A stretch of 64,000 nucleotides of DNA from NCBI GenBank assembly GCA_003116995.1, contig BDSL01000037.1:682001-746000 (forward strand), given 5' to 3'. The notes under the pieces are model-generated. The model was given only the letters and a program-made list of their open reading frames with translations. It did no database searches and was not told the DNA's origin. A program made the position numbers and the translations under genes. The stretch comes from Yamagishiella unicocca (Eukaryota; Chlorophyta; Chlorophyceae; Chlamydomonadales; Volvocaceae). The stretch's first letter is position 1; each line of letters begins with the position of its first letter. Positions 34,246 to 46,272 of the stretch are shown in pieces.

Positions 34246-37200
34246 TCACGCGCCTGCGATGTCCCGTGCGCCGTGGCGCTTGCACACCTGCTGCACCTGC
34301 TCAACGGTGACGTCCCTGCTGTAGGAGCGAGGTATCCCCTGCTGCTGGTGCCGCGGCCAGAACAGGTCGTGCAGCTCGGACACCAGGGCCCCCAGCTCGG
34401 GCGCAATACTGAGCTTGAGGGAGATCCCTCGCTCACCGGCGAAGAGGCCAAGCTGTACGGCCATGTAATCGTCGACGGTTTGCTCATAGACGGTGCCCAG
34501 TTTGCCGTTGCAGCAAATGTCCACAAGGCTGATGAAGAGGCCCTCCAGCTGGGAGCTCACCGTGTGCTGCCACCCTAAAAGTGCTGAGTAGGGCATCCAC
34601 CTGAGCGTCCCCGTAATGCTCATCCGGCCGACGTCGCACGCGCCCTCACGTGGCGACGCCGAGTCTGCATGTTTCTGCAAAAAGGCGCAATCCAACTAGC
34701 AGATCAGTGTGCCGCTAGCGCAGTGAGTAATACCTGTTGTGGCGTGATTTTGGTCTAAGCGAATTTGCGAAGTACGTCGCACGAAGCGGTTAGCCCGGTG
34801 ACAGAAAGACGACGGAAATGATCCGTATTACGGACGGTGTTACGAATAACCGTCAGGCGGAGTTACTGATAACGCCGTCTGACTGGATTTAGGATGAAAC
34901 CCCCGCCCGACAGCGTGTCGTAGAAACTGACAAAAGTCATTTTGGCTCCCTTAGCAACAGTGTAAAATAACCCTGGGGAGGAGTTGAGACAGGACTAAGT
35001 ACTTACAAAGCTCTTTAAATCTCAACTTGAGGGGGCGAACCCGTCCTAAGACTTCTTCGCTGCTTATGCGACCAGAATTACAACAATACCAGTGCACCTC
35101 TGGACACTGATGGCTTCCTAGCTGCGCACTCGGTAACAGTGGTCTGTCCAGGCTTATTCCAATACGCGGTCGCCCTTACCAGCTGATTCTCGAAGCACCT
35201 CCACGTGAAGCACCTCGTCTCACTCCACCCCGAACCCAGCCACTGGCATGGCCACGACTGCCCCACGAGTGTTCGTGCCAATGCCCTCGCCAGGCTGCAA
35301 TCCCCGAGTCGAACTGTGCCACCCCCAGCGAATACCTCCAAAGGTAGCCAAACTTACTATGGCAGCGGAGAAGTCCATGAGCCAACCGCGCCCGTTGATT
35401 TGACCGAAGTTGCCCGGGGTGATGTCGCGGTGCAGGATGCCGTGCGCCTCGGCCGCCTTGATGGCACCAGCCACATCGTACACGACCTGCCAGACCAGCC
35501 AGTCAGCCGCAGCTTCAGGATTTGGCAACATGCAGCTGATTGCAGAGAGGACCGCTACCTATGGGCGACCCAAGCAACCCATTTGCACCCATGCCCTTCC
35601 GCCATGCTGTCACAACTTGGCACGAGCGGCTGCACTAGCCACAGGTTGTGACACGATGTGCGATCGGCCGTGTATGTGGCCACAAATAAACCAACTTCGA
35701 CTCCTTAATATCCCGTCCTTATTTGGAACCAGGCCTACCTGGGCCACCACGTCAAGCCCATCCGCTGCAGAGAGGTGCTCCACGAACGGCCACAGCAGGA
35801 TGGCTTCCCAAGGGAGGCCCTGGAAGTTGCACGAGGCCCTGCCAAGCAGTCTGATGGTGTTGGGCGCGTCACTCAAGGCCTTCAAGATGTCTCCCTGGCA
35901 GGGTGGAGCATACTCCATCAAGCACCCGCAGCGGAGGACACTGACATCTGTCATTAGCAACTGTCACCAACAGTAAGATGTCACTGTGGCCTCACCTCCG
36001 TCGTTTTATGGTTGAGCTTGACCACTCCACGTCCGGACTTGGCTCCATGCAGGTCAACGACGTAGACAACGCTGCTGTCCTTGCTGCCCTGACGCAGCAG
36101 CTGCCAGTTGTCCAGCTCATAGTCTCCGATCGACTCGAGTCCGGGGAGCTCCGGCGGCAGGTAGCCCAGGTCCACCATGGGGGTGGCCAGCACGCGGACC
36201 AGCAGGCCGAAGCCAGCATTGCCGGCTGGGGAAACGCTAAATGGCACAGGGCCGGTGCACGTCATGTTCACCTGGCCGGACGGTCGATCCATGGTGAACA
36301 TGAATGCCTGCAAGGTGCGACAGCGATGGATAGGCTTGGTGAAACACGACGTGCTGGCACAGCAATCACGCACAGGTCACACCAGCATGTACACATGCAC
36401 GTATGGCCGGCCATGTATGTGTCGGTGCGGGCGCAGGAGATGCCCACGACTCACGGGCTGGGGCAATACCACCACACGCGCAGAAGGGTTAGCAGCGGGA
36501 TGCAGATTCCAATTAGCCATGAAGCGGGCCGCACCTCGATAGTCTGCATTGTGATGCCAACGCCCAGGGCGTGAGGCCGTGATGGCTGCGCTTCCAGCAC
36601 AGCGGAGCACCGCTGCACCAGCTGACCCACCATCTCCGTGTGCGATCCGATATCGACGCCAACCTTGAACTTCCAGACTACCACCACCTGGGGCCAGCTT
36701 TCAATGCTCGACATGCTGGGCAAGGTCACGCAGTCCGGCTTCACGCAAGGGCTGGTGAATAGCTGCCGTCTATGGGTGTCCTTCAGGTAGGCATCACATC
36801 TGACAGCCTTGGCTGCAGCACGCAACAGCTTCATCATAGCAGGCTGCATTTCCTCCACCTCCTTGCAGTTAGGTTCGCAACCGAACAAATTCGCAAGCGT
36901 CGTGGGCACGGTCTCATCTGTGTCGACATCTTGCGTTCCTCTCTTCGCTGCACAGCACAGCACACAGCAAAAGTGCAGGAAGGATACATGTTTACAGATT
37001 GACGTACTGGGTATCTGGATAAAAGCTACTCAATAGCACGCCCAACTCACCCATCCACAACGGGTAACGGCAATGCCTAACTGAAGACTAGGGTAAGCTG
37101 TACGAACCTTTTTTTCCCGGCGGCTCCGCAGGGTCAGGCTGGAACTCAGCCAGGACCGCTGTCAAGGCTTGAGAAACCCGTGGATCGCCCTCCTTGATGG

Positions 37201-37679
37201 ATACAAGCCAGCGAAAGTTTGCCACCTCGAGCGTCGCAGCATTCTCCAGAAAGGCCTACGCATGCCAACGTGAGAGACTCATTCGTCGCAATCCAATCCG
37301 CAGCTAGACATCCGGAAGCCCGATCAACAACACTCGCCTGACCGATGTCCCGGAGGCCGTGGGTGGTGCGCGAGGCTTTCACGACCTGCAGCTGGAGCTT
37401 GGAAACTACTTGCTGGCCCTCGTTGAGCTGCAGCTGGAGCTTGGAAACTACATGCTGGCCCTCGTTGACCTTCAGGTTGAGCTCTGAAAGCTGTTCTCGC
37501 AGTGCCCCAATCTCGCCTTCCGACGCGTGCGTGACGGACCGCACAGGGTGGGGCACACACGGGCGCAAAAGCCGGAACTGCATTATCAGTGTTGTAAAAG
37601 CGGCGTTGTTTTCATTGCCATCGTCCGGGACGTCGTCCGGGATACGGCCGACGGTACCTAGTGACGGTGCTTCCGCCAT
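34246..37679 (-). CDS. nuclease-like/protein-kinase gene, array copy 1 (ExK motif altered)
   Basis: Seven exons, 688 aa: 37338-37679, 37108-37255, 36535-36947, 35996-36307, 35739-35960, 35358-35558, 34246-34674. Residues 65-105 form a coiled coil with an internal direct repeat (VSKLQLQ twice). Residues 164-301 resemble the PD-(D/E)xK-like front of FunK1/Crinkler-associated kinases: D235, then VVVVWKFK (ExK expected at 256-258), then QLVQRCSAVLEAQPSR. FTMDRPSG (305-312) follows. The kinase has K398 (VVKLN), hinge MEYAP, catalytic HRDITPGN (522-529), DFS in place of DFG (541-543), and ITGT before the helix corresponding to the DLES region. K256 replaces the Glu of copies 2 and 3 (codon 36670-36672). 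Intron 1 uses a GC donor. The ATG is preferred because a 4-bp indel just upstream separates copies 1 and 2. TGTAA on the minus strand lies at 33912-33916. Confidence 0.78.
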
Positions 37680-38561
37680 GTGCCCCGTACATATGCCACG
37701 AGCTATTCCCCCGGCCATCCTGCCGGCGAGCAAGGGATTGGTCGAGGTACGTGTATGCACGCGACCACACAGCACAGAACGCGCACATGGAGGGTTACAG
37801 TAAAGAACCGGTTACTCGACATGGGAAGTACGGCAAGGGGTCAACCGAGGAGCAGTTGGAATAGCGTGAATCCGCGCGTCAGGGAATAAGGGATGCCAGC
37901 ACGAATACGCAGTGCCCTACTGCCAGCCAGAGCATACACGTCCCTATGCCCTAGCTTCCGTTTCTGACGGTGAATGCCATGCTGCATCCCGCATGCTGCA
38001 CCGCCATCACACGGTCGCCGAGCTGCCAGCAGTCCCTGGCCTGCTGCGTGGCCCGCACCTCAACCAAAGCTGGCACAGTGCGGTGGCCCCCACGCCCACA
38101 GGTCTAGAGGCCCCTGCTATGCGGTGAGGTACGGTCTCCCAGCTCTCCATGTTGGGAACCCCACGGGTGAGACCCCCTGACCCTTACCCAATTGGTGCCG
38201 ATCAGAGCAACCAACAACCAATCCACAGCAACTCACCGCCAGCTCCCGTGCTCCCTGGGCCCGGCCCGGCCGCCGCGCCTGCACGACGTGGGAACGGCCG
38301 GAGGGCACATGCAGGTGAGAAACTGCATGCCGCTGCACGTGCTCGATACACGTGTGGGGTGTGGGGTGGGTTTGGGTGCGAGGAGTGCCTACATACACGC
38401 GGTGGGGTTTGTCTTTCGAGGGCGAACTATCGCGACCCACGCAAACGTCGACAGGAACGAGCGGCAACCAGGCAACGGAGCTCGGGGCTCGAGCGCAGGT
38501 GAGTGGGCGCGTGGAGCAGGCATCCACCGCGTCATACTTGCACCGCACAGGACCCTCGCAC

Positions 38562-38721
38562 CTGCCAGAAGTGCCCGAACCGCGACGGCAGCCGCATCCG
38601 GCGGATCTGCCAGGTAAACCTGCCGCTCCTTCGGCAACATGCTGCGGAGGAGGTGGCGGGCCTTGCCATTCTCATCAGCGGTCAGGCCGAGGCTGTTAAG
38701 CTTCGTCAGCCAGTCGGCCAT
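38562..38721 (-). CDS. unit-specific first exon C1
   Basis: Opens with ATG (MADWLTKLNSLGLTADENG) and runs 53 codons plus one base to a donor CTGGCAG|GTGCGA, so it ends in phase 1 with G. The composition is strongly protein-like and helical. It lies in sequence unique to this unit, upstream (minus sense) of kinase copy 1. The exon it splices to is not certain. Candidates are the short exon at about 38252-38293 shared with other units, or a separate gene. No family recognised. Confidence 0.5.
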
Positions 38722-39532
38722 TCAGCCTGCAAAGGGTAGGCAAAGGGGAAACATCAACTTGCCCGCAAAGACCGGGGTCTCCCTATCTACACCACATCAC
38801 CCAGAACGCTGTGACGAGCCGCTTCCTATGCTCTCATGGCTCCCCGTGGCACCGTACTCCGCACCGAGGGGGCCGATCTCGGTCAGCATCTGACCGCGAC
38901 TGGCGCAAAACGGGCCTGCAGCCGCGCAAAATGTTGCGGCAGCCGTAACCTACCGGAAGCAACCGCGGTGCAGCGATAATGCTCTTGATTCTCAGACCAG
39001 TTGGCCTAGTTAGCCCGCCTGGTAAGGAGCGCACGTCTGCTGTCTGTGCGCTATGCTATATGTAGAAGAGGTCCTAGACTGGCAGCTATTAGGCCTGTTT
39101 CTGTAGGGGTTGGTTTCAGAGCCTCATAGTACTAATTACTGCGGCTTACGGGACCTCGTAATTTGCGCAATTTGCCCTCTGTGGTGAGCTCAGCAGGAAA
39201 TGATGAAGAAATCGACAAATGCTGCTAACCTAATGATCACCACTAACGGTACATTAGGTAGGTGTGAAGAGGGCCCAAATCCTGCCTGTGGCGTAGGGTC
39301 TTCCTGGTCCTGTCCATCTATATGGTTCAGGCACGCTGGGGGGAACTTTCCCGTGACGTACTTGGACGATGTGTGAGATAATTTTCATAATTTTCCTTTC
39401 TCAATCCTTTGTTATCTGCTTTTTAAAAAAGAGCCAAATGGAGCTTGCAACGAGCTAAGAATCCTAATGCAAAGAGCGCCGCATTTCATGACAGGTTGCA
39501 TAGTAGTGTCGGGAAGTGGCATGAAGGCACTG
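38722..39532. other. unit-specific spacer C1
   Basis: No match to the other units. AT-rich between 39.05 and 39.53 kb. No gene recognised. It may hold the promoter of exon C1. Confidence 0.45.
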
Positions 39533-40051
39533 CTTCGGCCACAAGCGTTAGATAACATCAGTTAATGCAGAAGCTAAGGGGCGGCATGCCTAATGGGTGC
39601 GAGTGCATGACTGTATATATCCTCAGCCCTTCCATCGCACCTTTCCGCTGCATCTTGAATCTTCGATGGGACTAACCGCCCGCCCGCCCGGGCCAACCAG
39701 AGCACGCTGGAAACCCTGTCTGAGCACCCTCACAGCTTCCTCGATCAACCTTGCCTAACCACCAAACCGCCTTAACTACCCCAACGGCTCCTATCGACCT
39801 CCTAGTTTCAGGCTGCGCGACTGCACTACGTTGCCAGCTTCCCGCCACCAACCTGCCCCTCCGTCGCGGCATCGGGTTCCATGCCACCCCACCGTCGATG
39901 GGTCCCCTACATTGGGTTGGGGGAAGAGAACCACGGGTCGGAGGCAGCGCCGGCACTCTAATGCTGTTCCGACACCTCTCCGGCTTCCCTATTCCCTACC
40001 TTGCCTACCCCCACACCAAAGCCCTCGGCTCGTGTGTTAACTAGGCTACGT

Positions 40052-41939
40052 TCACGGCAGGACGTAGCTCTGAGCGATGTCGCCCTTGGCCGCGGCCTCC
40101 AGCGCTGCCGCCTCCTCCTTTCCGCACACCGCCATGTTCGTGCACTTGCAGCGATGCTTGACCTGCGAGGGCAGCGCAGCGGCAGCGACCGCAGCAGCAA
40201 CCGCGGCAGCAGCAGCGGCATTCGACGGTCAGCAGCACAGCGGCATTCGACGGTCAGCAGCACAGCGGCATTCGACGGTCAGCAGCACAGCGTCAGCGGG
40301 GATCTTGAGTGTCCAAGAGGGGAGCGATGCACGTTCATGGTGCGGATAAGTACGACATGCCCTGCGTGCTGCGCTTCCGGAAGAACCAAATGCGAGCCTG
40401 GCAGTAGGCCTGCGGCGCTACGGTCAGGAGCCAGTCGTGGTGTGAGAACACAAACATGCGCAGTGGTGAGCTGCTCCCCGGGAGCAGTGCGATGAGCTGC
40501 TCCCGGGCCCGCCCCAGCCCTCTGTGTGCGCGAGCGCATGGTCGCGTCCACGGGGGGTGTCCCCCCGAGCGCGTGTGTGCTTTGTTGTCGTACGACGTAA
40601 ATGATGTACGACCGGCCCCGTACCTGCCACTCGGCGTCCACGTGGGCGCAAACCCGACTGCCCATTCCGTGATCCCTGCTGTTGGTTTCTGCAAGGGGGT
40701 GACGGGGTGGGGGTGACGGGGTGGGGGGGTCTTGGGTGGGGTGGGGGTTGCAAGGAAGACCCGTGGATGCGAGGAACACCGTATAGAACAGATTGTAGGT
40801 TTGGGGGTGGGGGTGGAAGCTTCCGAGACAGGATGCACACGATGGGGCCACGTGGCGCTCCCTCTTCCTCCGCACTGTCTCCTCCTCTGCCTCTCCCTCT
40901 ATCCAGCCCTACGACTGACGACTGGTCTCCTCACTCCGCCCCCGCCTGCCCTCCCCGCCTGCCCTCCAACCCCTGTGCCAGGTCTCCTCACTACCCCCCT
41001 GCCGCCCCTTTTAGCAGGACCAGCGCTACACGGTGCCCCCACCACACGGTGCCAGCAGTGGGCGCAGCAGCAGCAGCCGCGGAACGGGCGCAGGCAAGCA
41101 AGCATGCGAATGCCTGGAAGCGCCTGGAAGCAATGCCCTCTCTTCCGCGCCACCCAGGTCCGTCTTACGGAAGTACTTGTCCGGCGGGTCGGCTGGGTCC
41201 AGGATGCCGCTGACCCCCTCCAGCTTGAGCAGCCCTCCCGACATGCCTTTGGCCTTGGCCACCCATAGGTTGGTGTTGTGGGTGAGCTCAGATCTGTTGC
41301 GGCAACGGAAATAAGTTACAATCAGACGCGTCTAGCAGTCACGGTTAGCAACACGGGTATCGCCCCTAGGGGCAGGGCAGGGCGGGGGCCAACTGGGTCA
41401 AACTCGAGGGGTCAGGGCAGCGGAAATGCCGTACAGATGCAGGCCCACCCGGACCTTCCCGCCCGCCTCCATGGCGCTCCGGGGTGCGGTGGTCGTACAT
41501 ATGCCGTACATGTGCCGTACCTCAAGCTGCGGGGGTTGAGTCCCTCGGGCACGCCGCCGCACAGGGCCCCCTTGAACCTCTCCCAATCTGCCAGCGCACC
41601 CATGAACGCTGGCCCCGCCTATCAACACGCCACCGCCGCCCTCGATCGCAAACGCCGCCGGCGTCTGACCCCGGGGCAGGGGCGGGAAGGCCAGCAGCCT
41701 GCACGCTGCCGGCGCCCAACGGCCCGCCGCCACCCCCGCACAAGGCTGCAAACGCCGCAGGCACCTGACCCGATTGCTGCATGAAGACCATGCACAGCGG
41801 CCACGCCACGATGGGTCATGGACCGCACGGCAACCCATGCATTGCATACCGAACCGTTGTGCTGTCAACCGCTCCCAGGCAAAAATGTTTAGTCGGGCCC
41901 GTCTAGGCGTCAACTTATCATGATGTAATTTTGCACACA
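40052..41939 (-). CDS. unidentified gene of block B, copy 1 (partial model)
   Basis: Two exons are well supported. Exon 41169-41293 reads SELTHNTNLWVAKAKGMSGG and on to DPPDKYF before a GTAAGA donor. The last exon, 40052-40162, follows a CCTCGCAG acceptor and encodes 36 residues (KHRCKCTNMAVCGKEEAAAL...QSYVLP) to a stop. Between them, FVFSHHDWLLTVAP near 40400 is also protein-like, and upstream DWERFKGALCGGVPEGLNPR lies near 41530-41600. I could not join these with consistent phase, and I recognise no family. The copy in B2 keeps the same exons. Confidence 0.4.
40216..40290. repeat. 25-bp minisatellite, three units
   Basis: Unit begins CGGCATTCGACGGTCAGCAG and is 25 bp long. Three perfect units lie upstream of the last exon of the block B gene, in its intron. 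Confidence 0.95.
40749..40795 (-). repeat. dispersed repeat R1 inside block B1
   Basis: Inverted copy. The same insertion is at about 50522-50568 in block B2, so it predates the duplication. Confidence 0.75.
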
Positions 41940-42838
41940 CCTTCTGTTATTAGCCAATCTTTCCGGAAAGCCCGAGGCCCCCACCCAAGGCCAACACCTG
42001 TTCCACCATTCAAGTGCAAGACCAGAGCATGTGCCCGGAAGTCCTTAGGTCAAGGCGTGCGCCCCGGCGAGCCCAAGGCCGACGCCCCATCGCCAGCAGC
42101 AAGGTCTCAAAGCAGCCCAACAGACGAAACTCCGAGAAGTGAAGGGAACCTCCTAGACCCCTATTAGCCAGGTGAACGTCCTCATTTGGGAGCAATAAAG
42201 TTCTGAGCCGTGCCAAAGGTCAAGGCGGACAAAATGGCAATGTCGAAAACTAAAGGATTGCAAGGAGTGAGCATCATGTACATGGCACTGCCCCATCGGT
42301 CCTCTGCCGCACAAAGCCCAGTGAATGATGCATGAGCCTCCATGTTCGTACCTACGGCCGTTCCATGCGGAGATGCTGACCTACTGGTATTGCTGTTAAT
42401 GCTGCTAGCTACTGACAGCAACAATTCTGAGTGTCGATCAGCTGCCACCCTGCAAACACGTAACAGCGAGTGCTTGTGTGGTCGCTGGGTGTCAAAGCGC
42501 ACACTTACACGCACTGGGCCCATCGCTATGGCATTATACAACAACAGCTATACAGGTACTGCGCTGCAAGTTGCGCACACTGCTCAGGCCGCCACCGCCG
42601 CGTACATTCCGCACCGCTCAGGCCGCCACCGCTTGTTGCCCAGGGGGGCATACCCCACATACCGGTGCTGCGCCTGCCCCCCTGCACCCCCTGGACATCG
42701 ACTTTCCTCTATGCGTACGACATTAGGCCACGACTCAAATAAAGCCTGCGGCATGGCTTCTGGATGTGTGTGTATGTTCGCGTGGGGGGGTGGTGCTCGC
42801 CTCAGCCTGGCCAGCACGCAAAACCTTGGTGGCGACAA

Positions 42839-45800
42839 TCACGTGCCTGCGATGTCCCGTGCGCCGTGGCGCTTGCACACCTGCTGCACCTGCTCAACGG
42901 TGACGTCCCTGCTGTAGGAGCGAGGTATCCCCTGCTGCTGGTGCCGCGGCCAGAACAGGTCGTGCAGCTCGGACACCAGGGCCCCCAGCTCGGGCGCAAT
43001 ACTGAGCTTGAGGGAGATCCCTCGCTCACCGGCGAAGAGGCCAAGCTGTACGGCCATGTAATCGTCGACGGTTTGCTCATAGACGGTGCCCAGTTTGCCG
43101 TTGCAGCAAATGTCCACAAGGCTGATGAAGAGGCCCTCCAGCTGGGAGCTCACCGTGTGCTGCCACCCTAAAAGTGCTGAGTAGGGCATCCACCTGAGCG
43201 TCCCCGTAATGCTCATCCGGCCGACGTCGCACGCGCCCTCACGTGGCGACGCCGAGTCTGCATGTTTCTGCAAAAAGGCGCAATCCAACTAGCAGATCAG
43301 TGTGCCGCTAGCGCAGTGAGTAATACCTGTTGTGGCGTGATTTTGGTCTAAGCGAATTTGCGAAGTACGTCGCACGAAGCGGTTAGCCCGGTGACAGAAA
43401 GACGGCGGAAATGATCCGTATTACGGACGGTGTTACGAATAACCGTCAGGTGGAGTTACTGATAACGCCGTCTGACTGGATTTAGGATGAAACCCCCGCC
43501 CGACAGCGTGTCGTAGAAACTGACAAAAGTCATTTTGGCTCCCTTAGCAACAGTGTAAAATAACCCTGGGGAGGAGTTGAGACAGGACTAAGTACTTACA
43601 AAGCTCTTTAAATCTCAACTTGAGGGGGCGAACCCGTCCTAAGACTTCTTCGCTGCTTATGCGACCAGAATTACAACAATACCAGTGCACCTCTGGACAC
43701 TGATGGCTTCCTAGCTGCGCACTCGGTAACAGTGGTCTGTCCAGGCTTATTCCAATACGCGGTCGCCCTTACCAGCTGATTCTCGAAGCACCTCCACGTG
43801 AAGCACCTCGTCTCACTCCACCCCGAACCCAGCCACTGGCATGGCCACGACTGCCCCACGAGTGTTCGTGCCAATGCCCTCGCCAGGCTGCAATCCCCGA
43901 GTCGAACTGTGCCACCCCCAGCGAATACCTCCAAAGGTAGCCAAACTTACTATGGCAGCGGAGAAGTCCATGAGCCAACCGCGCCCGTTGATTTGACCGA
44001 AGTTGCCCGGGGTGATGTCGCGGTGCAGGATGCCGTGCGCCTCGGCCGCCTTGATGGCACCAGCCACATCGTACACGACCTGCCAGACCAGCCAGTCAGC
44101 CGCAGCTTCAGGATTTGGCAACATGCAGCTGATTGCAGAGAGGACCGCTATCTATGGGCGACCCAAGCAACCCATTTGCACCCATGCCCTTCCGCCATGC
44201 TGTCACGACTTGGCACGAGCGGCTGCACTAGCCACAGGTTGTGACACGATGTGCGATCGGCCGTGTATGTGGCCACAAATAAACCAACTTCGACTCCTTA
44301 ATATCCCGTCCTTATTTGGAACCAGGCCTACCTGGGCCACCACGGCACGCCCATCCGCTGCAGAGAGGTGCTCCACGAACGGCCACAGCAGGATGGCTTC
44401 CCAAGGGAGGCCCTGGAAGTTGCACGAGGCCCTGCCAAGCAGTCTGATGGTGTTGGGCGCGTCACTCAAGGCCTTCAAGATGTCTCCCTGGCAGGGTGGA
44501 GCATACTCCATCAAGCACCCGCAGCGGAGGACACTGACATCTGTCATTAGCAACTGTCACCAACAGTAAGATGTCACTGTGGCCTCACCTCCGTCGTTTT
44601 ATGGTTGAGCTTGACCACTCCACGTCCGGACTTGGCTCCATGCAGGTCAACGACGTAGACAAAGCTGCTGTCCTTGCTGCCCTGACGCAGCAGCTGCCAG
44701 TTGTCCAGCTCATAGTCTCCGATCGACTCGAGTCCGGGGAGCTCCGGCGGCAGGTAGCCCAGGTCCACCATGGGGGTGGCCAGCACGCGGACCAGCAGGC
44801 CGAAGCCAGCATTGCCGGCTGGGGAAACGCTAAATGGCACAGGGCCGGTGCACGTCATGTTCACCTGGCCGGACGGTCGATCCATGGTGAACATGAATGC
44901 CTGCAAGGTGCGACAGCGATGGATAGGCTTGGTGAAACACGACGTGCTGGCACAGCAATCACGTACAGGTCACACCAGCATGTACACATGCACGTATGGC
45001 CGGCCATGTATGTGTCGGTGCGGGCGCAGGAGATGCCCACGACTCACGGGCTGGGGCAATACCACCACACGCGCAGAAGGGTTAGCAGCGGGATGCAGAT
45101 TCCAATTAGCCATGAAGCGGGCCGCACCTCGATAGTCTGCATTGTGATGCCAACGCCCAGGGCGTGAGGCCGTGATGGCTGCGCTTCCAGCACAGCGGAG
45201 CACCGCTGCACCAGCTGACCCACCATCTCCGTGTGCGATCCGATATCGACGCCAACCTTGAACTCCCAGACTACCACCACCTGGGGCCAGCTTTCAATGC
45301 TCGACATGCTGGGCAAGGTCACGCAGTCCGGCTTCACGCAAGGGCTGGTGAATAGCTGCCGTCTATGGGTGTCCTTCAGGTAGGCATCACATCTGACAGC
45401 CTTGGCTGCAGCACGCAACAGCTTCATCATAGCAGGCTGCATTTCCTCCACCTCCTTGCAGTTAGGTTCGCAACCGAACAAATTCGCAAGCGTCGTGGGC
45501 ACGGTCTCATCTGTCTTGACATCTTGCGTTCCTCTCCTCGCTGCACAGCACAGCACACAGCAAAAGTGCAGGAAGGATACATGTTTACAGATTGACGTAC
45601 TGGGTATCTGGATAAAAGCTACTCAATAGCACGCCCAACTCACCCATCCACAACGGGTAACGGCAATGCCTAACTGAAGACTAGGGTAAGCTGTACGAAC
45701 CTTTTTTTCCCGGCGGCTCCGCAGTGTCAGGCTGGAACTCAGCCAGGACCGCTGTCAAGGCTTGAGAAACCCGTGGATCGCCCTCCTTGATGGATACAAG

Positions 45801-46272
45801 CCAGCGAAAGTTTGCCACCTCGAGCGTCGCAGCATTCGCCAGAAAGGCCTACGCATGCCAACGTGAGAGACTCATTCGTCGCAATCCAATCCGCAGCTAG
45901 ACATCCGGAAGCCCGATCAACAACACTCGCCTGACCGATCTCCCGGAGGCCGTGGGTGGTGCGCGAGGCTTTCACGACCTGCAGCTGGAGCTTGGAAACT
46001 ACTTGCTGGCCCTCGTTGAGCTGCAGCTGGAGCTTGGAAACTACATGCTGGCCTTCGTTGACCTTCAGGTTGAGCTCTGAAAGCTGTTCTCGCAGTGCCC
46101 CAATCTCGCCTTCCGACGCGTGCGTGACGGACCGCACAGGGTGGGGCACACACGGGCGCAAAAGCCGGAACTGCATTATCAGTGTTGTAAAAGCGGCGTT
46201 GTTTTCATTGCCATCGTCCGGGACGTCGTCCTGGATACGGCCGACGGTACCTAGTGACGGTGCTTCCGCCAT
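42839..46272 (-). CDS. nuclease-like/protein-kinase gene, array copy 2
   Basis: Exons at 45931-46272, 45701-45848, 45128-45540, 44589-44900, 44332-44553, 43951-44151, 42839-43267, in the same frame as copy 1 and also 688 aa. The ExK motif is intact here (VVVVWEFK, codon 45263-45265 gives Glu). Changes from copy 1 include Q for P in GRIPDD, E for D in LRDIGQ, A for E in AFLENAA, T for P in DPAEPP, R for K in AKRG, K for D in QDVDT, F for V in SSVVYV, RA for LD before VVAQ, I for V at the exon 6 start and a final T for A. HRDITPGN and DFS are unchanged. A bifunctional nuclease-like plus kinase role is inferred from family architecture. Substrate and localisation are unknown. TGTAA at 42505-42509 (minus). 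Confidence 0.78.

Larger units (their letters stand above)
33347..38130. repeat. tandem array, block A copy 1
   Basis: It begins exactly at 33347 (CCTTCTGTTATTAGCC); the base before differs from copies 2 and 3. It matches 41940-46272 at a constant offset of 8,593 from its left edge to the kinase start codon, with only scattered substitutions and no indel. Upstream of that start codon (37680-38130) the match becomes patchy with many indels. No block B lies on its left. Confidence 0.93.

Noticed and set aside
37160..37190. R1-like string GAGAAACCCGTGGATCG inside the kinase gene
   Set aside because: It is coding (GDPRVSQAL in exon 2) and lacks the flanking R1 sequence. Chance similarity.
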